Positions 35,084-45,281 of a stretch of DNA of 64,000 nucleotides are shown here, piece after piece; position 1 is the stretch's first letter, and every line of letters begins with the position of its first letter. The position numbers were made by a program, and so were the translations under genes. Below the pieces are notes generated by a model that did no database searches, was not told the DNA's origin, and saw only the letters and a program-made list of their open reading frames with translations. Source of the stretch: Lachnospiraceae bacterium (GTDB lineage Bacteria > Bacillota > Clostridia > Lachnospirales > Lachnospiraceae); NCBI GenBank assembly GCA_029219245.1, contig JAQXTA010000044.1, positions 28,081 through 92,080 of the forward strand. Direction: 5' to 3'.

Positions 35084-37945
35084 ATGAGTGATACAGTAAA
35101 AATGCGACCGAGAGAATATATTAAAATCCGGGGTGCTAACGAACACAACCTGAAAAACCTGAATGTAGATATTCCAAGAAATGAATTTGTGGTACTGACC
35201 GGACTTTCCGGTTCCGGGAAATCTTCTCTGGCATTTGATACTATTTATGCAGAGGGACAACGAAGATATATGGAATCGCTTTCCTCCTATGCAAGACAGT
35301 TTTTGGGACAGATGGAGAAGCCAAATGTAGAAAAGATTGAGGGTCTGTCGCCTGCAATCTCTATCGATCAGAAATCCACGAACCGCAATCCACGTTCTAC
35401 GGTGGGAACCGTAACGGAAATTTATGATTATTTCCGTCTGCTTTATGCCAGAATTGGCATACCGCATTGTCCGAATTGCGGAAAAGAGATTAAGAAACAG
35501 TCGGTGGATCAGATGGTGGATCAGATTATGGCACTTCCGCAGGGAACCAAGATTCAATTACTGGCGCCTGTTGTACGGGGACGTAAGGGCGAGCACGCAA
35601 AGGTTTTTGACCGCGCAAAGAAAAGTGGATATGTCAGAGTGCGTGTGGATGGTAATTTATATGAGCTTTCGGAAGAAATAAAACTGGATAAAAATATTAA
35701 GCATAATATTGAAATTATTGTAGACCGTCTGGTGGTAAAAGAAGGAATTGAAAGACGATTGACGGATTCGATTGAAAATGTATTGAGCCTGGCAGAGGGT
35801 TTGATGATTTTAGATGTTATCGATGGAGAACCGATAACTTTCAGCGAAAGCTTTTCCTGTCCGGATTGCGGTATCAGTATCGGAGAAATTGAACCGAGAA
35901 GTTTTTCTTTCAACAATCCTTTTGGAGCTTGTCCGGTCTGCTTCGGACTCGGCTATAAAATGGAGTTTGATGTGGACTTAATGATTCCCGACAAGAAATT
36001 AAGTCTTAGCCAGGGCGCAATTGCTGTTATGGGATGGCAGTCCAGCAGCAGTGAAGGAAGCTTTACCAATGCAATTTTACAGGCCCTTGCCAAAGAATAT
36101 CAGTTCAGTTTGGATACACCGTTTGAGGAATTGCCTGATTCTGCCAAAGAGGTAATTATTTATGGAACGAACGGCAAAAAGGTAAATGTACATTATAAGG
36201 GTCAGCGAGGAGAAGGTATCTATCCGATTGCTTTTGAAGGACTGATTAAGAATATGGAGCGGAAATATCGGGAAACCGGTTCGGATATTACCAAGCAGGA
36301 GTATGAAACCTTTATGCGTATTACTCCTTGTAAGGAATGTAAGGGAATGCGGTTAAAAAAGGAATCTCTGGCAGTGACAGTCTGTGATAAAAACATTTAT
36401 GAAATCACTTCCATGTCCATTAAAGTCCTGCATGAGTTTGCTGGAAATATGCAATTGACCAGACAGCAGGAATTGATTGGAAAGCAGATTTTGAAGGAGA
36501 TTCGTGCAAGAGTCGGATTCTTAATGGAAGTCGGTCTGGACTATCTGGCACTGTCCAGAGCAACAGCATCCTTATCCGGTGGAGAGGCACAGAGAATCCG
36601 TCTGGCAACACAGATTGGTTCGGGATTGGTGGGGGTATGTTACATTCTGGATGAACCAAGTATCGGTCTGCATCAGCGCGATAACGATAAGCTGATTGCC
36701 GCACTGAAAAATCTGAAAGATATGGGTAATACCCTGATTGTTGTGGAACATGATGAAGACACCATGTTTGCGGCAGACCATATCGTAGATATCGGACCGG
36801 GAGCAGGCTCTCATGGCGGAGAAGTAGTTGCACAGGGAACTGCGGAAGAGATTATGCAGATAGAGGAGTCTGTAACGGGACAATATTTAAGTGGTAAATT
36901 GCAGATTCCGGTGCCGGAAACAAGAAGAAAGCCGACGGGTTATTTAACGATTAAGGGGGCAGAAGAAAATAACCTGAAAAAAATAAATGTCAAAATCCCG
37001 ACCGGAATCGTAACTTGCGTAACGGGTGTTTCCGGCTCCGGTAAGAGTTCTCTGGTTAATGAAATATTATACAAGCGATTGGCAAGGGATTTGAACAGAG
37101 CCAGAACTATCCCCGGTAAGCATCAGGATATTTTGGGTATTGAGCAGTTGGACAAAGTGATAGACATTGACCAGTCTCCGATTGGAAGAACACCTCGTTC
37201 CAATCCGGCTACTTATACGGGGGTGTTTGATCAGATAAGAGATTTGTTTGCAGCAACGGCAGATGCCAAAGCCAGAGGTTATTCCAAAGGACGTTTTAGT
37301 TTCAATGTAAAGGGCGGAAGATGCGAAGCATGCAGCGGTGACGGTATCATCAAAATTGAGATGCATTTTCTGCCGGATGTCTATGTACCATGTGAGGTCT
37401 GTGGCGGCAAACGTTACAACAGAGAAACGTTGGAAGTAAAATATAAAGGCAAGAGCATTTATGATGTATTGGATATGACAGTGGAAGAAGCCGTTCCGTT
37501 TTTCGAAAATGTTCCTTCCATACGTCGTAAAATAGAAACCTTGTATGATGTAGGTCTTTCCTATGTAAAATTAGGACAACCTTCTACCACACTTTCCGGC
37601 GGGGAAGCACAGCGTATCAAGCTGGCAACCGAACTCAGCAGAAGAAGTACCGGCAAGACCATTTACATTCTGGATGAGCCGACTACCGGACTGCATTTTG
37701 CGGATGTGCACAAACTGGTTGATATTTTACACAAGCTTGCCGATGGTGGAAATACCGTTGTTGTGATTGAACATAACCTGGATGTTATTAAGACAGCAGA
37801 TTATATTATTGACATGGGACCGGAAGGCGGTGACGGCGGCGGAACCGTTATAGCAGAAGGTACCCCTGAGCAGGTTGCAAAGAACCCGGACTCCTATACC
37901 GGCTTCTATGTGAAAAAAATGCTGGAAAAAGCAAAAAAGGGTTAA
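35084..37945 (+). CDS. uvrA: Excinuclease ABC subunit UvrA
   Basis: 953-residue damage-sensing ABC ATPase. Two Walker A motifs ([14 protein letters not shown] and [14 protein letters not shown]), two ABC signatures ([13 protein letters not shown] and [13 protein letters not shown]), and zinc modules with CxxC pairs (CPDCG/CPVCFG near 258-285 and CEACSG/CEVCGG near 746-772). Length is normal. An AAGAAACGAGTGAGGA stretch precedes ATG 35084. It loads UvrB at lesions. Confidence 0.98.
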   Translation: MSDTVKMRPREYIKIRGANEHNLKNLNVDIPRNEFVVLTGLSGSGKSSLAFDTIYAEGQRRYMESLSSYARQFLGQMEKPNVEKIEGLSPAISIDQKSTNRNPRSTVGTVTEIYDYFRLLYARIGIPHCPNCGKEIKKQSVDQMVDQIMALPQGTKIQLLAPVVRGRKGEHAKVFDRAKKSGYVRVRVDGNLYELSEEIKLDKNIKHNIEIIVDRLVVKEGIERRLTDSIENVLSLAEGLMILDVIDGEPITFSESFSCPDCGISIGEIEPRSFSFNNPFGACPVCFGLGYKMEFDVDLMIPDKKLSLSQGAIAVMGWQSSSSEGSFTNAILQALAKEYQFSLDTPFEELPDSAKEVIIYGTNGKKVNVHYKGQRGEGIYPIAFEGLIKNMERKYRETGSDITKQEYETFMRITPCKECKGMRLKKESLAVTVCDKNIYEITSMSIKVLHEFAGNMQLTRQQELIGKQILKEIRARVGFLMEVGLDYLALSRATASLSGGEAQRIRLATQIGSGLVGVCYILDEPSIGLHQRDNDKLIAALKNLKDMGNTLIVVEHDEDTMFAADHIVDIGPGAGSHGGEVVAQGTAEEIMQIEESVTGQYLSGKLQIPVPETRRKPTGYLTIKGAEENNLKKINVKIPTGIVTCVTGVSGSGKSSLVNEILYKRLARDLNRARTIPGKHQDILGIEQLDKVIDIDQSPIGRTPRSNPATYTGVFDQIRDLFAATADAKARGYSKGRFSFNVKGGRCEACSGDGIIKIEMHFLPDVYVPCEVCGGKRYNRETLEVKYKGKSIYDVLDMTVEEAVPFFENVPSIRRKIETLYDVGLSYVKLGQPSTTLSGGEAQRIKLATELSRRSTGKTIYILDEPTTGLHFADVHKLVDILHKLADGGNTVVVIEHNLDVIKTADYIIDMGPEGGDGGGTVIAEGTPEQVAKNPDSYTGFYVKKMLEKAKKG

Positions 37946-37969
37946 GAAAATATTAAAAGCTGCCGATAA
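37943..37969 (+). promoter_or_regulatory. Sigma-28 (SigD/FliA)-like promoter motif
   Basis: TAAG (37943-37946), 15 bases, then GCCGATAA (37962-37969), an exact sigma-28 -10. It overlaps the uvrA stop codon. The hairpin at 37984-38033 lies just downstream, so a transcript from here either ends as a short RNA or reads on to mbl and the flagellar rod genes. Confidence 0.5.
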
Positions 37970-37983
37970 CTGTCATAAGCATG

Positions 37984-38033
37984 GATGCTGAGAATAGGGC
38001 GGAAGGAACCGTCCTGTTTTTGGCATCTTTTTT
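37984..38033 (+). terminator. Terminator after uvrA
   Basis: Two-part stem: outer GATGC/GCATC, inner AGGGCGG/CCGTCCT, then TTTTTT. The remaining bases up to 38209 hold only the mbl promoter and an untranslated leader of about 100 bases. Confidence 0.7.
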
Positions 38034-38071
38034 ATTATTTTATTAAATTTTAAAAAATTTATGAAATCTCT

Positions 38072-38099
38072 TTGAAAAACTCGTTCTTTAGGGTATAAT
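38072..38099 (+). promoter_or_regulatory. Sigma-A promoter of mbl
   Basis: TTGAAA (38072-38077), spacing 16, perfect TATAAT (38094-38099), about 110 bases before the start codon. Confidence 0.6.
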
Positions 38100-38209
38100 G
38101 GTATGCAGCGAAGTGCGCAATTCTATCTGATTGCCGGATTTGCGTGTTTAGTTTGAGTACAATTGGAAATTATGATATATAGATACCGGAGAAAGGGGAT
38201 CATTGAGAA

Positions 38210-39202
38210 ATGCAGTATACAGATATCGGAATCGACTTGGGAACCGCTAGTATTTTAGTTTATATCAGAGGAAAAGGTGTTGTCTTAAAGGAGCCATCTG
38301 TTGTGGCTTTTGACAGAGATACCAATAAGATCAAGGCGATTGGTGAAGATGCAAGGCTGATGCTTGGTAGAACACCGGGCAACATTGTAGCAGTAAGACC
38401 GTTGCGCCAGGGTGTTATTTCGGATTATCAGGTAACTGAGAAGATGATGAAATATTTTATTCAGAAGGCACTCGGCAAGAGAACTTTCCGTAAACCGCGA
38501 ATTGCCGTATGCGTACCAAGTGGGGTTACCGAAGTAGAGAAGAAAGCAGTAGAAGATGCAACTTATCAGGCAGGGGCAAGGGAAGTTTCTATTATTGAGG
38601 AGCCGATTGCAGCGGCGATTGGTGCCGGAATCGATATTTCCAAACCATGCGGAAATATGATAGTTGATATAGGAGGCGGTACTTCGGATATTGCAGTTAT
38701 TTCTCTGGGCGGTACAGTTGTAAGCGCTTCTATTAAAATAGCCGGAGATGATTTTGACGAAGCAATCGTACGGTATATGCGTAAGAAACATAATTTGTTG
38801 ATTGGTGAAAGAACTGCCGAAGATTTGAAAATCAAAATTGGCTCCGCTTATAAAAGAGCAGAAGTAGATTATATGGATGTCAGAGGTCGTAATCTGGTGA
38901 CAGGACTTCCGAGAACTGTCAAGGTTTCTTCCGAAGAAACAGAAGAGGCCTTACATGAGACAACAGTTCAGATTGTGGAAACGATTCATAGTGTCTTGGA
39001 AAAAACACCGCCGGAACTGGCAGCAGATATCGCAGACAGAGGAATTGTTTTAACTGGTGGAGGCAGTCTGTTAAGAGGACTTGAAGATTTGATTGCAGCA
39101 AAGACTGGTATCAATACAATGACAGCCGAAGATCCTATGACAGCGGTTGCAATCGGAACCGGTAAATATGTAGAATTTTTGGCAGGCTACAGAGAAGATT
39201 AA
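38210..39202 (+). CDS. mbl: MreB/Mbl-like rod shape-determining actin homologue
   Basis: 330 residues, actin-fold ATPase that guides lateral wall synthesis. The phosphate-1 motif is IDLGTASILVY, phosphate-2 is VDIGGGTSDIAV, and the adenosine motif is LTGGGSLLRGL. It is called Mbl-like because the next genes are flagellar rod homologues, as in the Bacillus order mbl-flhO-flhP; sequence alone does not separate MreB, Mbl and MreBH. No mreC or mreD follows. Confidence 0.9.
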   Translation: MQYTDIGIDLGTASILVYIRGKGVVLKEPSVVAFDRDTNKIKAIGEDARLMLGRTPGNIVAVRPLRQGVISDYQVTEKMMKYFIQKALGKRTFRKPRIAVCVPSGVTEVEKKAVEDATYQAGAREVSIIEEPIAAAIGAGIDISKPCGNMIVDIGGGTSDIAVISLGGTVVSASIKIAGDDFDEAIVRYMRKKHNLLIGERTAEDLKIKIGSAYKRAEVDYMDVRGRNLVTGLPRTVKVSSEETEEALHETTVQIVETIHSVLEKTPPELAADIADRGIVLTGGGSLLRGLEDLIAAKTGINTMTAEDPMTAVAIGTGKYVEFLAGYRED

Positions 39203-39262
39203 TTTATTAGAGAAGCATAAACTATAGAGAAGAACGGATAGAAATTGGGAAAGGGGAGTATT

Positions 39263-40099
39263 ATGCTAAAGGGTTTATATACTGCTTATACGGGTATGCT
39301 GAATGAACAGCATAGAATGGATGTTATGACGAATAACCTGGCAAATGCGAATACCAATAGTTTTAAGAAAGAAGGCGCTACCAGCCAGGCATTTGATTCC
39401 GTATTGGCTTATAAAATTAAAGATATGTCAGAACCGGGTAATCTTCCCAGAAATCTCAGTACTTCCAGAACATATGACGAAAATGCTGTGGATAATCCGG
39501 AACGATTTGTGAGCCGTACCGGTATGTCACTGGGGGTTAAGACCGGTGAAAATTATGTGGATTATTCGGAAGGCGGTATTAAAGAAACAGGCAATACACT
39601 GGATCTGGCAATTTCCGGAAAAGGTTTCTTTACGGTAGAATATACAAACAAAGCAGGAGAAACATCTACTAAGTATACACGCGACGGTAATTTCACCATG
39701 GATACCCAGGGATATCTGGTAACGCAGGATGGTGACTACGTACTGGGTGAGAGGGGCAGAAGAATTAAGCTAAATCCGCTGGAAGATGTCAGCATTGACA
39801 GCGATGGAAACATATATCAGGCAGGAGCATCGGTAGGAACGCTTCAGATAACGGATTTTGAAGATTACAATTATCTGGAACGTTATGGAGAAAACTTTTT
39901 TCAGGCTGTAGATGGTGCCCGCACAATTGACGCGGAGGCAGAGATTCATTCCGGCTATCTTGAAATGGCTAATATTTCCATTGTGACCGAGATGGTTAAT
40001 ATGATTGCAATCCAAAGACAGTATGAAGCAAACCAGAAGTTAATAACTACTTATGACAGTACTTTGGAAAATGCCGTAAATCAGACAGGCAGAGTATAA
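39263..40099 (+). CDS. flhO: Flagellar hook-basal body protein, FlhO-like (FlgF/FlgG family)
   Basis: 278 residues. The N-terminal rod motif MLKGLYTAYTGMLNEQHRMDVMTNNLANANT and the C-terminal ANISIVTEMVNMIAIQRQYEANQKL are the paired helices of axial flagellar proteins. It builds the distal or proximal rod. The start ATG 39263 follows GGGGAG; the ORF could be read from 39245 but without a binding site. Confidence 0.93.
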   Translation: MLKGLYTAYTGMLNEQHRMDVMTNNLANANTNSFKKEGATSQAFDSVLAYKIKDMSEPGNLPRNLSTSRTYDENAVDNPERFVSRTGMSLGVKTGENYVDYSEGGIKETGNTLDLAISGKGFFTVEYTNKAGETSTKYTRDGNFTMDTQGYLVTQDGDYVLGERGRRIKLNPLEDVSIDSDGNIYQAGASVGTLQITDFEDYNYLERYGENFFQAVDGARTIDAEAEIHSGYLEMANISIVTEMVNMIAIQRQYEANQKLITTYDSTLENAVNQTGRV

Positions 40100-40131
40100 C
40101 ATCGTATATGGGGAAAGGAAGGAACAGATAA

Positions 40132-40950
40132 ATGGTTAGAAGTTTATGGTCAGCAGCAACTGGTATGAATGCACAGCAAACGAATGTAGATACGATTGCG
40201 AACAACCTTGCCAATGTAAATTCGGCAGGATATAAAGCACAGAAGGCACAGTTCAAATCCTTGCTTTATCAATCATTGCAGTCAACGACAACGACAGCAA
40301 ATGGGGATCCGAAACCAACGACTTCCCAAGTAGGTCTTGGCGTCAGAACTTCTTCTATCAATAATATCTTTACCCAGGGTAGTTTATTAGAATCCGCCAG
40401 TGATACGGCATTTGCAATTGAAGGTGACGGTTTCTTTGCGGTAAGAGGAGAAGACGGGGAAACCTATTACACCAGAAACGGTGATTTTACCTGGGCAATC
40501 GGAACCAACGGTGGAATGACTCTGACAAATCAGGATGGTCTTCCGGTATTAAACTCAGCAGGACGTCCGATTTCCCTGGCTCGTACATATATTGCAAATA
40601 GACTGTCTATTACACAGGATGGTGAAATCTGTTACCCGGATGATGATAATAATCCTCAGCCTATCGGTATTAAGATTGGTGTGTACCAGTTTAATAATGC
40701 GGGTGGTTTGGAAAGGCATGGTGATACGCTCCTTAAGGCGACAGATGCAAGTGGGCGTGCTCTCAATGAAGAAACCAATGCGAATGTGAAGAAGAGCAGG
40801 GTTATTCAGGGATACTTGGAAGGCTCCAATGTTTCCGTTGCAGATGAAATGGTCAATCTGATTGTGGCGCAGCGTGCCTATGAGGTAAACTCCAAAGCAA
40901 TCACAACCTCTGATTCCATGATGGAAACAGCAAATAACCTGAAACGATAA
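40132..40950 (+). CDS. flhP: Flagellar basal body rod protein, FlhP-like (FlgG family)
   Basis: 272 residues with the same two terminal motifs: MVRSLWSAATGMNAQQTNVDTIANNLANVNS at the N terminus and SNVSVADEMVNLIVAQRAYEVNSKAI at the C terminus. It is probably the distal rod protein FlgG. It follows flhO by 32 bases; GGAAGGA precedes ATG 40132. Confidence 0.94.
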   Translation: MVRSLWSAATGMNAQQTNVDTIANNLANVNSAGYKAQKAQFKSLLYQSLQSTTTTANGDPKPTTSQVGLGVRTSSINNIFTQGSLLESASDTAFAIEGDGFFAVRGEDGETYYTRNGDFTWAIGTNGGMTLTNQDGLPVLNSAGRPISLARTYIANRLSITQDGEICYPDDDNNPQPIGIKIGVYQFNNAGGLERHGDTLLKATDASGRALNEETNANVKKSRVIQGYLEGSNVSVADEMVNLIVAQRAYEVNSKAITTSDSMMETANNLKR

Positions 40951-40998
40951 TTGCTTATTTGTGTCATTAGCATAGATAGCTGTGGAGGATAATGACTT

Positions 40999-41364
40999 AT
41001 GGATATTGCAGGAATTACGAACTATACAGATTACTTGGTGGATGCGAATACGGATAAAACCAAAGAGTTAGAGAATCAACTCAACAAAGCTGCGGGTTCC
41101 GATACGGAAGACAAAGAATTGTTAGATGCCTGTAAGCAGTTTGAAGCATATCTTTGGGAACAGGTTTTTAAAGGGATGGAGAAAACTGCCAAGGTTTTTA
41201 GCGATGAGAACGAAGAGGAAGGTTATGCCGAAAATATGGTAAATTATTTTCAGGACAGCATGATGCAGGAAATTGCAGCACAGGCAACGAACGAAGGCGA
41301 TGGTGCAAACTCACTTGCTCAGATGTTATATACACAGATGAAGAGAAATTATAATCTGGATTAA
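40999..41364 (+). CDS. flgJ: Rod-binding protein, FlgJ N-terminal domain
   Basis: 121 residues of the rod-binding family (FlgJ N-terminal domain), with LLDACKQFEAYLWEQVFKGMEKT, the family mark. The muramidase domain of enterobacterial FlgJ is absent, as is normal in Firmicutes. It acts as a scaffold or cap for rod assembly. Last gene of the rod operon, ending at a terminator. Confidence 0.88.
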   Translation: MDIAGITNYTDYLVDANTDKTKELENQLNKAAGSDTEDKELLDACKQFEAYLWEQVFKGMEKTAKVFSDENEEEGYAENMVNYFQDSMMQEIAAQATNEGDGANSLAQMLYTQMKRNYNLD

Positions 41365-41393
41365 TTTGTAAAAGGCAATACATAATGCGATGG

Positions 41394-41423
41394 AAATAGG
41401 CTGCTGTTTTTGGCAGCCTATTT
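41394..41423 (+). terminator. Terminator of the mbl-rod operon
   Basis: Stem AAATAGGCTGC / GCAGCCTATTT. It lies in the stretch before ATG 41441, which supports placing the recD2 start after it. Confidence 0.7.
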
Positions 41424-41440
41424 GTGTATGGAAAGAGTTT

Positions 41441-43696
41441 ATGGAAAATCATTTGGAAAAAATAAAAGGATATATTGAGCATATTATATATCGAAACACA
41501 GAGAATGGGTATGCCGTTTTTAACCTTGTTTCCGATGGAGAAGAGATAACCTGTGTCGGTACACTCAAAACATTGGATCAGGGAGAAACAATAGAGGCAG
41601 AAGGAAGTTATACTGCGCATCCGATATATGGTGAACAATTTAAAATAGAGAATTACCGGATTGTAGAACCGGATGATGCGGTCGGTATGGAACGCTATCT
41701 TGGCTCCGGTGCAATTAAAGGGGTTGGGGAGGCACTGGCAGCCAGAATTGTGAAGCGCTTTGGTGATGATACCTTTCGCATTATTGAAGAAGAACCGGAA
41801 CGTCTTGCGGAAATCAAAGGCATCAGCGAAAGGAAAGCGCAAGAGATTGCGGTACAGGTTTACGAGAAAAAGGATGCCAGAGAAGCAATGACTTTTTTAC
41901 AGAAATATGGAATTTCCAATACACTGGCAATCCGTATTTATGAAACTTATGGCATGAACCTGTATGGTATTATGAAAGAAAATCCTTATCGGCTGGCAGA
42001 GGACGTTGACGGAATCGGCTTTCGGATTGCGGATGAGATAGCCTCCAGAATCGGAATCCATACGGATTCCGATTACCGCATTCGAAGCGGCCTTCTGTAT
42101 ATGCTTATGCAGGCAGGAGCAAGCGGACATTGCTATCTGCCGGATAGCATTTTGCTGAAAAAAACAGGTGAACTTTTGGAATTGGACGGACAGATTTTGG
42201 AGCCACAGCTTCAGAATCTGGCAATGGATAAAAAGGTTATCATTAAGATGCCAACCGGAGAAGAAACAGAGCGTAAAGTTTATGCCTCCACTTATTATTA
42301 TGCAGAGTTGAACTGTGCGAAAATGTTGCATGATTTGAATGTTTCGGTGGAAGAGGATTTTTTACCTTCCCAAGAGAAAAAAATAATACAGAAAATTGAG
42401 GCACTGGAGAAAGAACTTCAAATTGATCTGGATGATTTACAACGTAAGGCGGTTCTGGCAAGCATTCAGAATGGAATTCTGATATTGTCCGGTGGTCCGG
42501 GTACTGGCAAGACAACGACGATAAATATGATGATACGGTATTTCCTGTCGGAAGGAATGGATATTTTTCTGGCAGCACCGACCGGCAGAGCTGCCAAACG
42601 AATGACGGAAACAACCGGATATGAGGCCAGAACAATTCATCGGCTGTTAGAGTTAAATGGTGTTGCAGCGCAGGAGAACAAAGCAGCACGTTTTGAAAGA
42701 AATGAATCCAATCCGTTAGAGGCAGATGTCATCATTATTGATGAAATGTCCATGGTAGACATTTTTCTTTTTCAGGCACTTCTGAAAGCAGTATCCGTTG
42801 GTACTCGTTTAATTATGGTGGGAGATGTGAATCAGCTTCCCTCGGTAGGACCGGGACAGGTGCTGCAGGATTTAATCCGGAGTGAGAGATTTCCGGTTGT
42901 CATACTGGAGAAAATTTTCCGTCAGGCAACAGAAAGTGATATAGTCTTAAATGCACACCGGATTCACGCGGGAGAGGATATTGTGCTGGATAATAAGAGC
43001 AAAGACTTCTTTTTTCTGGAGCGTAACGATGTAAATGTTATATATAAGCATATGATACAGCTTATTCTGGAAAAACTGCCTCGTTATGTGGGAGCACAGC
43101 CGTATGATATCCAAGTGTTGACACCTATGCGGAAGGGTATGTTGGGTGTGGAAACGCTGAATGGTATTTTGCAAAAATATTTAAATCCACCTTCGGAACA
43201 GAAAAAAGAATATGTAAGCGGCAGTACACTTTTTCGGGAAAAAGATAAAGTTATGCAAATAAAAAACAATTACCAGCTGGAATGGGAAGTAGTCAGTAAG
43301 TATGGCATACCAATTGATAAGGGCATGGGTATTTTTAACGGAGATATGGGAATGATACTGGAAATCAATGAATATACCCGAAGCGTTACAGTGGAATATG
43401 ATGAACATAGGCGTGTGACCTACCCATTTGCACAATTGGATGAAATAGAGCTTGCCTATGCTATTACGATTCATAAATCACAGGGGAGCGAATATCCGGC
43501 AGTTATTATGCCCCTTTTATCCGGCCCTAAAATGCTGTTTAACCGGAATCTGCTTTATACGGGTGTTACAAGAGCCAGAAATTGTGTAACGATTCTGGGA
43601 AGCAGTGCTGTTTTACAGGAAATGGTGGATAATAATTACCAGAACAGGCGTTATACCGGTCTGGCAGAACGAATAAAGGAAATGATACAGGAATGA
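41441..43696 (+). CDS. recD2: RecD2-type SF1 DNA helicase
   Basis: 751 residues: an N-terminal OB-like domain, tandem helix-hairpin-helix region (KGVGEALAARIV, IKGISERKAQEIA), Walker A LSGGPGTGKTTT, Walker B IIIDEMSMVD, and helicase motifs through HKSQGSEYPAV and YTGVTRAR. This is the RecB- and RecC-independent RecD2 type, a 5'-3' helicase in repair and replication restart. The start is ATG 41441 with GGAAAGAG upstream. Confidence 0.93.
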   Translation: MENHLEKIKGYIEHIIYRNTENGYAVFNLVSDGEEITCVGTLKTLDQGETIEAEGSYTAHPIYGEQFKIENYRIVEPDDAVGMERYLGSGAIKGVGEALAARIVKRFGDDTFRIIEEEPERLAEIKGISERKAQEIAVQVYEKKDAREAMTFLQKYGISNTLAIRIYETYGMNLYGIMKENPYRLAEDVDGIGFRIADEIASRIGIHTDSDYRIRSGLLYMLMQAGASGHCYLPDSILLKKTGELLELDGQILEPQLQNLAMDKKVIIKMPTGEETERKVYASTYYYAELNCAKMLHDLNVSVEEDFLPSQEKKIIQKIEALEKELQIDLDDLQRKAVLASIQNGILILSGGPGTGKTTTINMMIRYFLSEGMDIFLAAPTGRAAKRMTETTGYEARTIHRLLELNGVAAQENKAARFERNESNPLEADVIIIDEMSMVDIFLFQALLKAVSVGTRLIMVGDVNQLPSVGPGQVLQDLIRSERFPVVILEKIFRQATESDIVLNAHRIHAGEDIVLDNKSKDFFFLERNDVNVIYKHMIQLILEKLPRYVGAQPYDIQVLTPMRKGMLGVETLNGILQKYLNPPSEQKKEYVSGSTLFREKDKVMQIKNNYQLEWEVVSKYGIPIDKGMGIFNGDMGMILEINEYTRSVTVEYDEHRRVTYPFAQLDEIELAYAITIHKSQGSEYPAVIMPLLSGPKMLFNRNLLYTGVTRARNCVTILGSSAVLQEMVDNNYQNRRYTGLAERIKEMIQE

Positions 43697-44421
43697 AAAA
43701 AGAATATATCAAAACTTTCTGTGGGATGCTTCTGGATTTCATTTATCCGAGAAGATGTCCTGTCTGTGATAAGGCAGTTAAGCCTTTCGGGAACCTCATC
43801 TGTGAGGAATGTAAAGAAAAAATGGAATATATTAAGGCTCCATTCTGCTTAAAATGTGGAAAAGAGCTGAAAGAGAAAAGAGCAGTTTTCTGTCATGATT
43901 GTTCTGCAAAGGAGCATATTTATGACAGGGGAATGGCACTTTTTACTTATTCGAGTGTGGCGGATTCGATTTACCGCTTTAAATACCGGGGAAGGCAGGA
44001 ATATGCGGCTTATTATGGGGAACGGATGGCAAAGCTTTTAGGCAGTAGAATTCTGGCGATAAAACCGGATGCACTGGTGCCTGTTCCAATCCATTCTTCC
44101 AAAAAAAGAAAACGAGGATATAATCAGGCGGAGGTGCTGGCAGAGGAGCTAGGGACACGATTGGGAATCCCTGTGAAGAAAAACCTGATAAAAAGAGTCA
44201 AGAAAACAGTGCCTATGAAAGATTTATCTGCGCAGGAAAGACAAAATAATTTGAAAAAGGCTTTTAAAATCTGTCATAATGATGTAAAATTAGATACGAT
44301 TGTAATTATTGATGATATCTATACAACAGGAAGTACTGTTGATGCAGTAGCAAAAGAATTTCGCCAGGCAGGAGTGAAACATATTTACTTTGTGACGCTT
44401 GCTATAGGAAATGGCATATAA
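43693..44421 (+). CDS. comFC: ComF family protein (ComFC-like phosphoribosyltransferase)
   Basis: 242 residues. An N-terminal zinc finger with CPVC, CEECK, CLKCG and CHDC pairs, then a PRTase domain with the PRPP loop VIIDDIYTTGSTVDAV. ComFC/ComF is needed for DNA uptake in transformable bacteria, but is widespread in non-competent ones. The start overlaps the recD2 stop by four bases. It precedes yvyF, as in Bacillus comF-yvyF-flgM. Confidence 0.92.
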   Translation: MKKEYIKTFCGMLLDFIYPRRCPVCDKAVKPFGNLICEECKEKMEYIKAPFCLKCGKELKEKRAVFCHDCSAKEHIYDRGMALFTYSSVADSIYRFKYRGRQEYAAYYGERMAKLLGSRILAIKPDALVPVPIHSSKKRKRGYNQAEVLAEELGTRLGIPVKKNLIKRVKKTVPMKDLSAQERQNNLKKAFKICHNDVKLDTIVIIDDIYTTGSTVDAVAKEFRQAGVKHIYFVTLAIGNGI

Positions 44422-44436
44422 TTGGGAGGAAACGCT

Positions 44437-44841
44437 ATGAATGTACGAAATTGCAGAAAATGTGGAAGAATTTTTAATTATGTATCCGGACCGCCGATTT
44501 GCATGCAGTGCAGAGAGGAACAGGAGAAAAAATTTCAGGAAGTAAAAACCTATATTTCGGAGCATTACCATGCGACGATTCCGGAAGTGGCAGAAGCTTG
44601 CGACGTTGATTCTAACCAGATACGGCAGTGGCTGCGCGATGAACGTCTGGAACTGGCAGAAGGCTCGGGTATTGTACTATTCTGCGAAGAATGTGGAGAA
44701 CCTATTCGCAGTGGACGTTTTTGCGATAAATGTAAAAATCACATGGCAAACAGGCTGAGTGAAAGCATTAAGAAGCCGGAGGCACCGAAGCCCCAGCCGA
44801 CAAAGGATCCGAGAGAAAAATCAAGAATGCGGTTCCTTTAA
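44437..44841 (+). CDS. YvyF-like flagellar operon zinc protein
   Basis: 134 residues of the TIGR03826/YvyF family: N-terminal CRKCG and CMQC, a helix-turn-helix-like middle (TIPEVAEACDVDSNQIRQWLRDERLEL) and C-terminal CEECG and CDKC. In Bacillus yvyF precedes the anti-sigma factor gene flgM and is thought to be a translational regulator of flagellar synthesis. Here no flgM follows. GGGAGG is 6-7 bases before ATG 44437. Confidence 0.86.
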   Translation: MNVRNCRKCGRIFNYVSGPPICMQCREEQEKKFQEVKTYISEHYHATIPEVAEACDVDSNQIRQWLRDERLELAEGSGIVLFCEECGEPIRSGRFCDKCKNHMANRLSESIKKPEAPKPQPTKDPREKSRMRFL

Positions 44842-44865
44842 GTGAGGAAGTTGGGAGATTGTCCT

Positions 44866-45255
44866 ATGTTAAATGAAGAACGAGTGATTCTTATGACCAA
44901 GCTGGCATCTTATGAGGCCAATGAAGGGAAGAAGAATATAGCGATTGGAAATTATTTCCGAGGTGATTATATAGGATGGCAGGTATTAAAATCCATTATA
45001 AGTGCAACGATTGCATTTGTAGTGGTTTTTGCCATGTATATTTTTTATGATTTTGAAGTCTTTATGATGGATATCTATAAGATGGATTTACTGGAGTTTG
45101 GTAAGAATGTACTGATATTGTATGCGGCTGTAGTGGGCGGCTATGCTGTCATATCCTATATTGTCTATGCTTACCGTTATAACAGGGCCAAAAAAAGCCT
45201 CAAGCTGTATTATATGAATTTGAAGAAATTGTCCAATATGTACAGTAATAAGTAA
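44866..45255 (+). CDS. Hypothetical membrane protein
   Basis: 129 residues. A soluble N terminus (ERVILMTKLASYEANEGKKN), two membrane helices (about 46-70 and 88-112) and a basic C terminus (YNRAKKSLKLYYMNLKKLS). The start ATG 44866 follows GGGAG; GTG 44842 is less likely. No known family. It lies between yvyF and another unknown membrane gene, 26 bases before the latter, so the two could form a membrane complex. Confidence 0.78.
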   Translation: MLNEERVILMTKLASYEANEGKKNIAIGNYFRGDYIGWQVLKSIISATIAFVVVFAMYIFYDFEVFMMDIYKMDLLEFGKNVLILYAAVVGGYAVISYIVYAYRYNRAKKSLKLYYMNLKKLSNMYSNK

Positions 45256-45281
45256 TACCATACATTTTGAGAGGAAGAACT

